Shown here: in pieces, positions 1 to 7,462 of the stretch
How positions within the stretch are numbered: the stretch's first letter is position 1
Layout of the letters: the number at the start of each line of letters is the position of its first letter
From: Slackia equolifaciens
GTDB lineage: Bacteria; Actinomycetota; Coriobacteriia; Coriobacteriales; Eggerthellaceae
Assembly: GCF_003725995.1 (NCBI RefSeq)
Contig: NZ_QIBX01000001.1
Location: 124,001-188,000 of the forward strand
Reading direction: 5' to 3'
DNA length: 64,000 bases
The notes under the pieces: model-generated
What the model saw: only the letters and a program-made list of their open reading frames with translations
What the model was told of the DNA's origin: nothing
Database searches by the model: none
Program-made: the position numbers and the translations under genes

Positions 1-1086
1 ATCGGCCTGTCGTCGCTCGCGCGCACGAACCTCGACGATCGCGAGAAAACGGGAGACTGCCTGACCAAGATTGAGCAAGCGGGAAGCCAGCTGCTCACGC
101 TGGTGAACGACGTGCTCGACATGTCACGCATCGAGCACGGCAAGGAGACCGAGCTCGCATATGTCCCCACCGACCTCGCTCAATGCGTGAAAGACGGCAC
201 GTCGCTGTTCGAGGAGGCGGCGGAGCGCGACGGCAAGACCCTTCGCGTCTATGTCGATGAAGACATGCCCTTCGTCATGTGCGACCCAGCCCGTATCGGC
301 CAAATTCTGAACAACCTGGTATCGAATGCCGTGAAGTACAGCCTACCGGGCGGCACGATCGATGTGGCCCTCGACGTAGTGTCTCGCCGCCCCAAGATGT
401 GCAAATGCCGAATCGTCGTGTCCGACACGGGCATCGGCATGTCGCAGGATTTCCTGGAGCGCATTTTCGAGCCGTTTGCGCGCGAGACCACGTTCTCGCC
501 GTCGAAAGTGTCAGGCACGGGACTGGGCATGCCCATCGTCAAGAGCCTCGTGCAGCAGATGAGCGGCGAGATCAGCGTGAACAGCGAGCTCGGAAAAGGA
601 AGCACGTTCACGGTGGTGCTGCCGCTGCGCATCGCCGAGGAAGAAGAGCTTGCCGACGCGCAAGCCGACGCTCCCGGCCATGCCGCGCCTGACTTTAGCC
701 TAGAGGGTAAACGCCTCCTGGTTGCCGAGGACAACGAGATCAACATGGAAATCATGCAGGAAATACTGGGCGCGATGGGTGCCGAGATTATTCCCGCGAT
801 GAACGGGCGCGAGGCGGTGAGCGCGTTCGAGGCAACCGATCCCGGCTACATCGACGCCATCCTCATGGACATGCAGATGCCCGAGATGGACGGCTGCGAG
901 GCCTGTCGCGCCATTCGCGCGCTTGAGCGCCCCGATGCCAAAACGGTGCCCGTGATCGCCGTAACCGCGAACGCCTTCGCCGAAGACATCGCTCGCACCA
1001 CCGAAGCCGGCATGAACGCCCACGTGTCCAAGCCCATTGATTTCAACGCGCTGCTCAGCGTGCTGGCGAAAGTGTGCGACAAATAG
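1..1086 (+). CDS. Hybrid sensor histidine kinase / response regulator, 5' end outside window
   Basis: The reading frame is open from base 1, so the gene is cut by the window edge. Visible residues 1-40 match the second half of a HisKA dimerisation helix; the phospho-accepting His should lie just upstream. The HATPase domain follows, with an N box (about residues 102-114, NNLVSNAVKYS), G1 box DTGIGM (from 142), an FEPF motif and the G2 box GTGLGM. A C-terminal receiver domain starts near residue 238, with acidic residues E243/D244, phospho-acceptor D290 in LMDMQMPEMDG and conserved K344 in SKPID. The enzyme should autophosphorylate and pass phosphate to its own receiver; no DNA-binding domain is visible. 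It converges with the ABC permease remnant across a ~120-base gap with no clear terminator. The stimulus and any membrane part are outside the window. Confidence 0.93.
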   Translation: MGLSSLARTNLDDREKTGDCLTKIEQAGSQLLTLVNDVLDMSRIEHGKETELAYVPTDLAQCVKDGTSLFEEAAERDGKTLRVYVDEDMPFVMCDPARIGQILNNLVSNAVKYSLPGGTIDVALDVVSRRPKMCKCRIVVSDTGIGMSQDFLERIFEPFARETTFSPSKVSGTGLGMPIVKSLVQQMSGEISVNSELGKGSTFTVVLPLRIAEEEELADAQADAPGHAAPDFSLEGKRLLVAEDNEINMEIMQEILGAMGAEIIPAMNGREAVSAFEATDPGYIDAILMDMQMPEMDGCEACRAIRALERPDAKTVPVIAVTANAFAEDIARTTEAGMNAHVSKPIDFNALLSVLAKVCDK

Positions 1087-1209
1087 CGGCAGCATTCGGC
1101 ATACGGTAGACACACCTGAGCTCGCCTCGGCCGCTCACGCGGGCATGCGGCTCTCGCGCCAGAACAACCCAGCCGCTCACTCGAATCGGCGCGGGTCGCC
1201 CGCTTACGA

Positions 1210-2474
1210 CTACGCCACCTGATGGCGCCGGAACGATATGACGGCAACGATTGCGCCGATAAGCATGACGACGCCATAGAGCACCCAAAGCATGGTCTGC
1301 AGATCGAACACCGCCGTCCCTAGCGGATACGACATGCAGTCGGTGAGAAGCGGCTGCGGCACAAGCGCATTCAGCGGAGCGAGATACATGATATGCATGA
1401 GGACTCCGTTTCCCGCCGTAGGCATTATGCCCGTGACCAGGATGAGCGCAGCTGCGGCGGCAAACACCGCGAGCGCCGACTTCGTGCGCGAGGAGAGCGC
1501 CAGTGTAAGCCCCGCAAACCCCAGCATCATCGCATACGCTATCCCTACCGAGATGCCTGCAGCCTGCGCCATGGTGAGGCCATACGGAATGGAGGTGGAC
1601 ATAACCTGTACGGGAAGGTTGGCCCCTCCGTACCGAATGCGATCAGGGCAACGCCGCAAATCACGGCAGCATGCAAAGCGAAATACGCCGTAGCAAAAAC
1701 GAATCCGGCAATCACCTCGGCGACAACCAGGCGCGACCTTCCGAAGCGCGACGCCAATAGCACGGCATCGGTTCGCTCTTGATACTCCGCCGCAAACATC
1801 GGCGCCAGCGCCACGCATACCCCCAGCATGGCGAATGTCAAAAACGCCACGCAGTTAAGAATGTCCTCCCAACCGCCCGCATAGCCGTACGCGAGCGGCT
1901 CCTCGACCCGCTGCTGCATAGCGGTCCAGTAGGAACGTTCTGCATCCGTATACGTCCACGAGCCGCCCATGCCGTCATCGAGAGTCTCTTGGAACCCCTG
2001 CGCCACCGTCTCATAAAACTGCCCCATCTGCTCGTCGGTGAGCTGCGCCGCCGTCTGATAGGGCTCTTGACCGGCAACGCGCCAAGGACTGAGCAGATAA
2101 CTGTAGTAGCCATCTGTGAGCATCGCCTGCTCTTCGGGCGTGAAGACCTGCTTCATAAGGCTGTATGCAGCCGCATCGCTCATGGTGGAAAGCTCCTGGG
2201 CATCCATCTTGGAAAGCGCCAAATCGCGATACGCCGTCAAATCCGCCACGATGCGCTCCGTCGAAAGCTCGCCCGCATGGGCGTTCGCCGCCTCGCGGTT
2301 ATAGGAGATGGCGTCTAAGCCGGAAAGCACCTCACCTGTATCGGATTCCGTCTTGGTTTGCAGCACGTTGAGCGTCATAATCCCGCAGATGAGCACGAAG
2401 AGCACGCTGCAGGTGACAAGCGTGGTACGGCGACTGACGACTTTCTTGAGCTCAAAAGCGACAAGATCGAGCAT
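1210..2474 (-). pseudogene. ABC-2-type transporter permease, broken by a one-base frameshift
   Basis: The start ATG at 2474 gives MLDLVAFELKKVV, preceded by GGAAAGG. One TM helix is followed by a ~150-residue extracytoplasmic region, then helices such as ILNCVAFLTFAMLGVCVALAPMF. The frame reads sensibly to LIAFGTEG and then becomes nonsense; sense resumes in the next frame (NLPVQVMSTSIPYGLTMAQ) and runs through further helices to the stop at 1210. The break maps to the C run at 1623-1626: one more base there would restore a ~420-residue permease. This is a true frameshift or a homopolymer sequencing error. The start lies 7 bases after the stop of the ATPase gene, so the two should form one exporter. 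The substrate is unknown; a lantibiotic or other envelope stressor is only a guess from the sigma-factor context. Confidence 0.8.
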
Positions 2475-2481
2475 GATACGC

Positions 2482-3450
2482 CTACCTTTCCTCCCCGCCG
2501 CGACCGACGCCTCTGGCGCGCCCGACAAAGCCCCTAAGCTCAGCCGCATTGCGGCTCGCATGATCGCCCTCATCGGTGATGCCCTTCGCGTCGCGGAACA
2601 CATACAGATATAAATCCTCGAGCGTAGGCGCTACGGCCCTCGCGCCTGGCGCCGGCTGCGCATCGCTCACCACGCGCACCACGGCCTGACCGTCAGAGGC
2701 GTAATGGACGTTGCTCACCGTGAATCGTTCGGCAAGCGCATCGGCCATGGCGGCCGGCACGCTGCATTCCCACACTCTGCCCTCTACCTGAGCGGTTATC
2801 GCACCCGGCGCCCCCTGCATCACAAACGCTCCGGCTCGCATCACCAGTATTTCGTCGGCGATGTATTCCACGTCCGACACGATGTGCGTGGACAGAACCA
2901 CGATCTTGTCCTGCGAAAAGCTCGAGATCAGATTGCGAAAACGCACGCGCTCTTTGGGGTCAAGCCCCGCCGTTGGCTCATCGAGAACCAGCACATCGGG
3001 ATCGTTGAGCACCGCCTGCGCAATACCCAGCCGTTGCTTCATGCCGCCTGAAAACGTGCGAACTTTCGACCGCGCAGCGCCTCCTAGCCCCACCAGATCC
3101 AAAAGCTCCAACGCGGCGGTTTTTGCCCGCTTGCGATCGATCCCCTTAAGCGCCGCCATATACAGCATGAAATCGAGAGCCGAAAAGTCGGGGTAGTAGC
3201 CGAAGTCCTGCGGAAGATAGCCCAGGCGGGCGCGGTAGTGATCGCCTAGCGCCTGAATGTCCCGACCATCAAGCAGAATCGATCCCGACGTAGGGCGAAG
3301 CACTCCACACACCATGCGCATGAGCGTGGTTTTGCCGGCTCCATTCGCGCCAAGCAACCCGTACACTCCCGGCGTAAGTCGCGCCGATACGCGATCGACG
3401 GCGATATGCGACCCGAATTGCCTGCTCAGTCTGTCGATAGTTAGCTCCAT
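2482..3450 (-). CDS. ABC transporter ATP-binding protein
   Basis: 322 residues. Walker A GANGAGKT is at 34-41, a Q-loop Q81 in YLPQDFG, the signature FSGGMKQR at about 133-140, Walker B VLVLDEPT at 153-160, and a switch His in LSTHIVSDV. The C-terminal ~100 residues form an accessory domain like that of CcmA/DrrA-type exporter ATPases. The gene overlaps the end of the upstream membrane-protein gene by 10 bases and is followed after 7 bases by the permease gene, so translational coupling is likely. It should power the adjacent ABC-2 permease, if that permease is functional. Confidence 0.92.
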   Translation of the reverse strand: MELTIDRLSRQFGSHIAVDRVSARLTPGVYGLLGANGAGKTTLMRMVCGVLRPTSGSILLDGRDIQALGDHYRARLGYLPQDFGYYPDFSALDFMLYMAALKGIDRKRAKTAALELLDLVGLGGAARSKVRTFSGGMKQRLGIAQAVLNDPDVLVLDEPTAGLDPKERVRFRNLISSFSQDKIVVLSTHIVSDVEYIADEILVMRAGAFVMQGAPGAITAQVEGRVWECSVPAAMADALAERFTVSNVHYASDGQAVVRVVSDAQPAPGARAVAPTLEDLYLYVFRDAKGITDEGDHASRNAAELRGFVGRARGVGRGGEER

Positions 3451-4460
3451 GAGACATCACACCCTTTCTCGTTATACGCGAAGCGCCCCAAGCACCCGAA
3501 TGCGTCAATCCCCTCGGCTGCCGTGCAGAGAAACATATGAGCTTCGCGCGCCAGCCAAACTCCGGCAACAGCCGCGGCAATTGCCCACGCACCCACCGCC
3601 GCCGGCCCGTACACCCAAGGAAATACCCGTTGGAGAAGCACGCATACCCCTATAGCGACCAGGGACAACATCACAGAAACCGCCATCGCGGAGAAGCCGC
3701 GCGCTCGACGAGAGACGGCAAAGCTTCCCGCGCACACCGCAAAATACGGTACGCATGCATACATGGCGAACGCGAGCGCATACGCATTCGTCAAAGAAGG
3801 CACGATGCACGCCGCGGCACCCAGAACCAACACATCCACGCTCCCGATTACGACCATGCGCGCTGCCGCGACCGACCGGCAATTGAAGCGACACGCGCTC
3901 TCAAGCTCCGCCATGCGATAGAGCCTGCTCGCCATGACAATGGGCACGCCCAGACCGGCAACGATTGCTCCAAGCGCTGCCGCCACGCAATTGACGAATC
4001 CTTCTGCAGGCTCCAACGCGCATACCCAAAGCACGAACGCAATGAGCGCCGCCTGCGCTATCCAGATGCGTGCGGGAATGGCGCGCGCCTGGAACGCCAC
4101 GAACGAAAAGAACGAAGGCGATGCAGAACGCGTTTTCGCAGAACACGTCCTCGAAAACCCCGACGCGGAACCGAGCGAACCCCCATATCGTCCACGCGAG
4201 CTTTCTAGCTCATATCCTGTCGCCTCGTTGGCATGCCGTTCGGATGCAGCACGTTCCGCGCCCGCTCGTCCGACCGACCCGACCGCCTCGCTGCCGACGT
4301 CATTGCAAGTCAGCGCGTATTCGACCGCGTCAACACATTCCGCGATAGCCACCGCGCGCTCCGACGGGGATAGTACACCGGCACGCTCGGCCACGTAATG
4401 TTCTCGGAGCAACTTCTCCGCACGCACGGCGTTGCGTCTGCCAGAAACCAGTCGTCTCAT
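3441..4460 (-). CDS. Multi-pass membrane protein of the sigma/ABC operon (anti-sigma or exporter partner?)
   Basis: 339 residues. The first ~120 are soluble and rich in Glu, Arg and Ala; about six TM helices follow (for example IWIAQAALIAFVLWVCAL and YALAFAMYACVPYFAVCAG). I do not recognise a family. Its start overlaps the stop of the ECF sigma gene (start 4460, sigma stop 4457) and its end overlaps the ATPase start, so it is the second gene of a tightly coupled four-gene operon. A membrane protein placed directly after an ECF sigma gene is often the anti-sigma factor, and the N-terminal soluble part would suit that role. It could instead be a second exporter subunit. No zinc-finger HxxxCxxC motif is visible in the N-terminal part. 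Confidence 0.7.
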   Translation of the reverse strand: MRRLVSGRRNAVRAEKLLREHYVAERAGVLSPSERAVAIAECVDAVEYALTCNDVGSEAVGSVGRAGAERAASERHANEATGYELESSRGRYGGSLGSASGFSRTCSAKTRSASPSFFSFVAFQARAIPARIWIAQAALIAFVLWVCALEPAEGFVNCVAAALGAIVAGLGVPIVMASRLYRMAELESACRFNCRSVAAARMVVIGSVDVLVLGAAACIVPSLTNAYALAFAMYACVPYFAVCAGSFAVSRRARGFSAMAVSVMLSLVAIGVCVLLQRVFPWVYGPAAVGAWAIAAAVAGVWLAREAHMFLCTAAEGIDAFGCLGRFAYNEKGCDVSWS

Positions 4461-5083
4461 CGAAACCCCCCCTCTTCAAGCGTCTTACGCACTTCGGCGA
4501 GCGCTCGTCTGATGCGTCGTGAAACGGAAAAGCGGGAGATGCCCAGCACCTGTGCTATTTCGCCCACTCCCAGCCCTTGGTCGTAACGCAGTTCAAGCAC
4601 CTCGCGCTCGCTCGCATCTAGCCTTTCGAGTGCCTGGGTCACGGCTCCTGAAGACTCGGAAGCGGCAGACAATGGAATATCATGCAGCTCTTCCTCAAAC
4701 GGCACGTGGTCAAACCGCCTTTTGCGCGCGGCATCGATGCACACGTTGCGTGCGATAGTGAGCAGAAGCGCAAGAGGTTTTCCCTCGTCGCGATATCGAG
4801 AGGAGGCGCGAAAGAACCGCAGAAACACGTCTTGCGTGAGGTCCTGGGCATCCTGGAGAGATGCGGCGCGGCGGCGGCAATACGCATACACATCCTCGTA
4901 ATGCGCCTCAATCACGCGATGCGTCGCCCCATGCAGCCCAGCCTTGCAGCGCGCTCCATCCGGCACTTCAATCCCAGAGCATGAATTGCCAAGCGCCTCT
5001 GCCTCGTGGTGCGTTACGTCATGCGCATCCGCCGCGCCAGGCGTTCCCAGCATAGTGCGCCCTTTGTCATCTCCGAAAACCAT
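4457..5083 (-). CDS. ECF-type RNA polymerase sigma factor
   Basis: 208 residues. After a ~50-residue variable leader comes a sigma region 2 (VIEAHYEDVYAYCRRRAASLQDAQDLTQDVFLRFF...), a linker, and region 4 with a helix-turn-helix (VGEIAQVLGISRFSVSRRIRRAL). The start at 5083 follows GGAGGTG at about 11 bases; an internal ATG near 5053 lacks a site. The gene overlaps the membrane-protein gene by 4 bases. By analogy with other ECF operons it probably controls its own operon, making the ABC exporter stress-inducible. Target promoter elements could not be defined by eye. Confidence 0.92.
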   Translation of the reverse strand: MVFGDDKGRTMLGTPGAADAHDVTHHEAEALGNSCSGIEVPDGARCKAGLHGATHRVIEAHYEDVYAYCRRRAASLQDAQDLTQDVFLRFFRASSRYRDEGKPLALLLTIARNVCIDAARKRRFDHVPFEEELHDIPLSAASESSGAVTQALERLDASEREVLELRYDQGLGVGEIAQVLGISRFSVSRRIRRALAEVRKTLEEGGFR

Positions 5084-5206
5084 GTTCGCATTCCCACCTC
5101 CTCACCCCATATAACGGGCGAAGCAGGAAAGATGAGCGGCCGAACCGTAAATGTTTGAAAAAACGAAAACGCAATGTTGCTGAGACGTCACGAAACACTC
5201 GTCTGA

Positions 5207-5292
5207 AACGCCTCGGCAACACGCCAAAATATCTCGCCGGCACACCCGAAGCGCCTCGGCAACACGTCCGAAGCTCCTCGCCAATTTCCATG
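5207..5292. repeat. Degenerate ~21-22-bp tandem repeat, about 4 copies
   Basis: The core CGCCTCGGCAACACG occurs exactly at 5209-5223 and 5252-5266, 43 bases apart. Two diverged units lie between and after (around 5230 and 5275), giving a period of about 21-22 bases. It lies upstream of the ECF sigma gene. Confidence 0.6.
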
Positions 5293-5535
5293 CGCTTGTA
5301 TACTGCTTACTCGATTGGCACCAAACGCCAGAAAAGATGCCGCGAAATGGCCAGCATTCCAAGTTAGCCGACATCTGCGCATCAATTTGACAAAATATTA
5401 GTAATGAACAGGCATTTCAATGATTGCCACTGCGAAAACCGTACACGACCGCCGCTCCCGGCGCACAGAACCGTCGACACTCGCTACAAAACCTTGGCCA
5501 ACCTGCTTTTTATTCAAAAATCGTGCCGCAATCCG

Positions 5536-5573
5536 GAATTTGCCTCGACTGCATTTACCTCAGAGGCAAATCC
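5536..5573 (-). terminator. Hairpin after the methyltransferase gene
   Basis: Arms ATTTGCCTC (5538-5546) and GAGGCAAAT (5563-5571) pair perfectly just past the stop at 5586. There is no U run, so it may be a weak terminator or an RNA-stabilising hairpin. Confidence 0.4.
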
Positions 5574-5585
5574 AGGGCGCGGTAC

Positions 5586-6548
5586 TTACGCCCATTCCCT
5601 GCCGAACACAAGATATTCGTTGAGGTTGCCGGTTTTGCCGTCAGCAGTGAAGCGGTCGATGAGCGTCGCCGCATTACTCACCGAGTCGATGAGACGCGCT
5701 ATCTCGGCATCATTGAAGCTATGGCAATAGCGAAACGCCGCGACATCGTTCTGCCACCCCAGCAGGTAATCCCCCGCTTCAAACTGAGTGAAATCGATGG
5801 CGAATAACGAAGAGCGCGCCATTTCCTCATCGAGGGGCGCACGGCCCGAAACGGCATCCGCTACATACGAACGTACCCGCACGGTGGCCTCATGGGCCTT
5901 TTTGGCCAGTCGCTCGTCATCCATGAAACGCCAGAGCGACACCGCGACGATACCTCCGAGACGCACCGTCTCAATCAAAGCTTTGAGGAAAACTATCCGG
6001 TTCTCGCCACCGGGGATGTGATGCATGAACCCGAAGGCCACGGTCGCATCGGCGCTCTTTGTGCCAAGCGAAAATGCGAGCCCTTTCGTACCGCTATCGA
6101 GTAGCTGCTCTATAACGTCGATGTGCGTATAGCTCACTTCGCTCCGATCGAAATCGCATGTCTTGAGCGCGTCGAGCGCCAAACGATCGCACGAATCGAC
6201 CGCAAGCGCCAAAAACTCGTGGGGGTATTCCTCATTAAGAAACCGCTCGAATCGCATGTTTCCGCAGGCAACGTCCACCAGGAAAAGGCTATCGTCCGCA
6301 TCGTTATCGCACTCGGAGCAAGACGACGCCCCAGCAGGATGGGCAGACTCGCACTTTTCATCCGAAACACGCGATGAGAAAAGCGCTCGCGAACTCGAAT
6401 CCAGCTCCAGTTGCGCCGCCGCAATCGCCCCAAGCACGCGCCGCCATCCGGGCCACGGGACCTCACGCGTCGCAGAGAACGACATGGCTTCCCTCGCATA
6501 GAACTCGTCATTGAGCGCACAGAGCGCTCGCGCGGTCGCGTTGTCCAT
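5586..6548 (-). CDS. Trm9/ALKBH8-type SAM-dependent methyltransferase (probable tRNA wobble-uridine modification)
   Basis: 320 residues, ATG at 6548 after GAGGAGAA; the frame stays open far upstream but that part is not coding. The N-terminus has FYAREAMSFSATREVPWPGW. FY(x)A(x)FSATR..PWP is the hallmark opening of the Trm9/ALKBH8 family, which methylates cm5U34 in tRNA to mcm5U34. A divergent ~50-residue insert precedes SAM motif I VDVACGNMRF (91-100). Later GFMHHIPGGENR and a WRF segment match the family's motif IV region. Elp3, which makes cm5U, lies less than 1 kb away, supporting a tRNA role. What is seen is the motif; the substrate is inferred. Motif I has Ala and Met where GCGNG is usual, so activity should be tested. 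Confidence 0.75.
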   Translation of the reverse strand: MDNATARALCALNDEFYAREAMSFSATREVPWPGWRRVLGAIAAAQLELDSSSRALFSSRVSDEKCESAHPAGASSCSECDNDADDSLFLVDVACGNMRFERFLNEEYPHEFLALAVDSCDRLALDALKTCDFDRSEVSYTHIDVIEQLLDSGTKGLAFSLGTKSADATVAFGFMHHIPGGENRIVFLKALIETVRLGGIVAVSLWRFMDDERLAKKAHEATVRVRSYVADAVSGRAPLDEEMARSSLFAIDFTQFEAGDYLLGWQNDVAAFRYCHSFNDAEIARLIDSVSNAATLIDRFTADGKTGNLNEYLVFGREWA

Positions 6549-6651
6549 TCTTCTCCTCACGGCATTTGCCTGTACCACGATTGGAACACGTATGAAATCT
6601 TTACGTGCTACCATCCCATTATAGAGGTACACCACTTGAGAGAGGGCGCAC

Positions 6652-7194
6652 ATGGGCACAGACACTTGCCGTGAATGCAATCTACTTGCCTGGGTTGAAT
6701 CTGATGAGGATATCCTCGCTTTCGCCGACGGACTCGCGAGCGACATCCTTGAAACCGAAAAAGATTCCAGCGTTGCCGAAAGTGCCCGCTGCCTGCTTAT
6801 CGCGTGCACCGCGCTCCTGAGAGACTGGTTCCCCCGCAAAGATTTCACGCCGTGCGGCATGATTACCACGCTGGCAATGGCTCTTATGCAGGGTAAATAT
6901 GACACCTCCGTCAATTTCTCCAGCAGGGAATCGCCGCTTGATCTCATGTTTCTGCAGATTGAACAGGGCGTGAAGTACACCCAGGACCTCGAAGGCCAAT
7001 GGGGCTGGCGCAAGAGCAAATTCGTACGCAACTTCGATGGCACCCGCCCAGCGGATTCGGGCGGGCTCCCCTTAGGCAAAGACATCGCTTCGGCCTTCTA
7101 TGCCCGATGGCGCCAGTCGGCAGAGCCTAAAGTACTCGAGAGGTCGATTTACTCCTGCATCAGCAGTGTGGCCCGACTGGGATTGCAGCAATAG
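6652..7194 (+). CDS. Orphan protein resembling the all-alpha domain of VirD4/TraG coupling proteins
   Basis: 180 residues, start supported by GAGAGGGC. The order of features AESARCLLIACTALL (44-56), a PRKDFTP..ITTLAMAL segment (61-77), SPLDLMFLQIEQG (94-106), then ASAFYARWRQSAEPK (146-160) and SIYSCISSVARL (165-176) resembles the all-alpha domain of type IV secretion ATPases, which carries LL.AL..Y, (S)PLD.LF..LE and a ..Y..F..AAGKT..SI..S...RL pattern. No P-loop, relaxase or other conjugation gene is present. The gene is divergent from the methyltransferase across 103 bases and precedes elp3. It could be a captured domain remnant or an unrelated helical protein; function unknown. Confidence 0.6.
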   Translation: MGTDTCRECNLLAWVESDEDILAFADGLASDILETEKDSSVAESARCLLIACTALLRDWFPRKDFTPCGMITTLAMALMQGKYDTSVNFSSRESPLDLMFLQIEQGVKYTQDLEGQWGWRKSKFVRNFDGTRPADSGGLPLGKDIASAFYARWRQSAEPKVLERSIYSCISSVARLGLQQ

Positions 7195-7462
7195 CGCAGG
7201 GGTCGTTCGTGCCATCCAATACCGTCGTGGGGATGGATTAATCGCTTGTACCATTCGACGCCGCCGTAACGCCGGGCTGATTCCTTGGCATCCGACCCGT
7301 CGCAGTGTAAGGGCGACCCCTTGCTATTCCGTCAGCCGTAGCGCGGAGCGAATCGCCATGGCCCCATACGAGAATTAAGCCGCCGAGTCTCGAGAGCGCA
7401 TCGGATACCCGCTCCCGCTCGATTTCGTCGCACCCCGCATACACCATGGTATCCTTGCACCC

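Larger units (their letters stand above)
5084..5585. other. Intergenic region with a degenerate tandem repeat
   Basis: 502 bases with no convincing coding sequence. It separates the leftward ECF operon, whose promoter should lie here, from the 3' end of the methyltransferase gene. It holds a ~21-22-base degenerate tandem repeat (5207-5292), an AT-rich patch near 5385-5415, and a hairpin at 5536-5573. Confidence 0.7.

Noticed and set aside
5586-7085. A 499-codon version of the methyltransferase gene
   Set aside because: The first ~180 codons run antisense to the VirD4-like gene and lack family similarity; a good ribosome site marks 6548 as the start.
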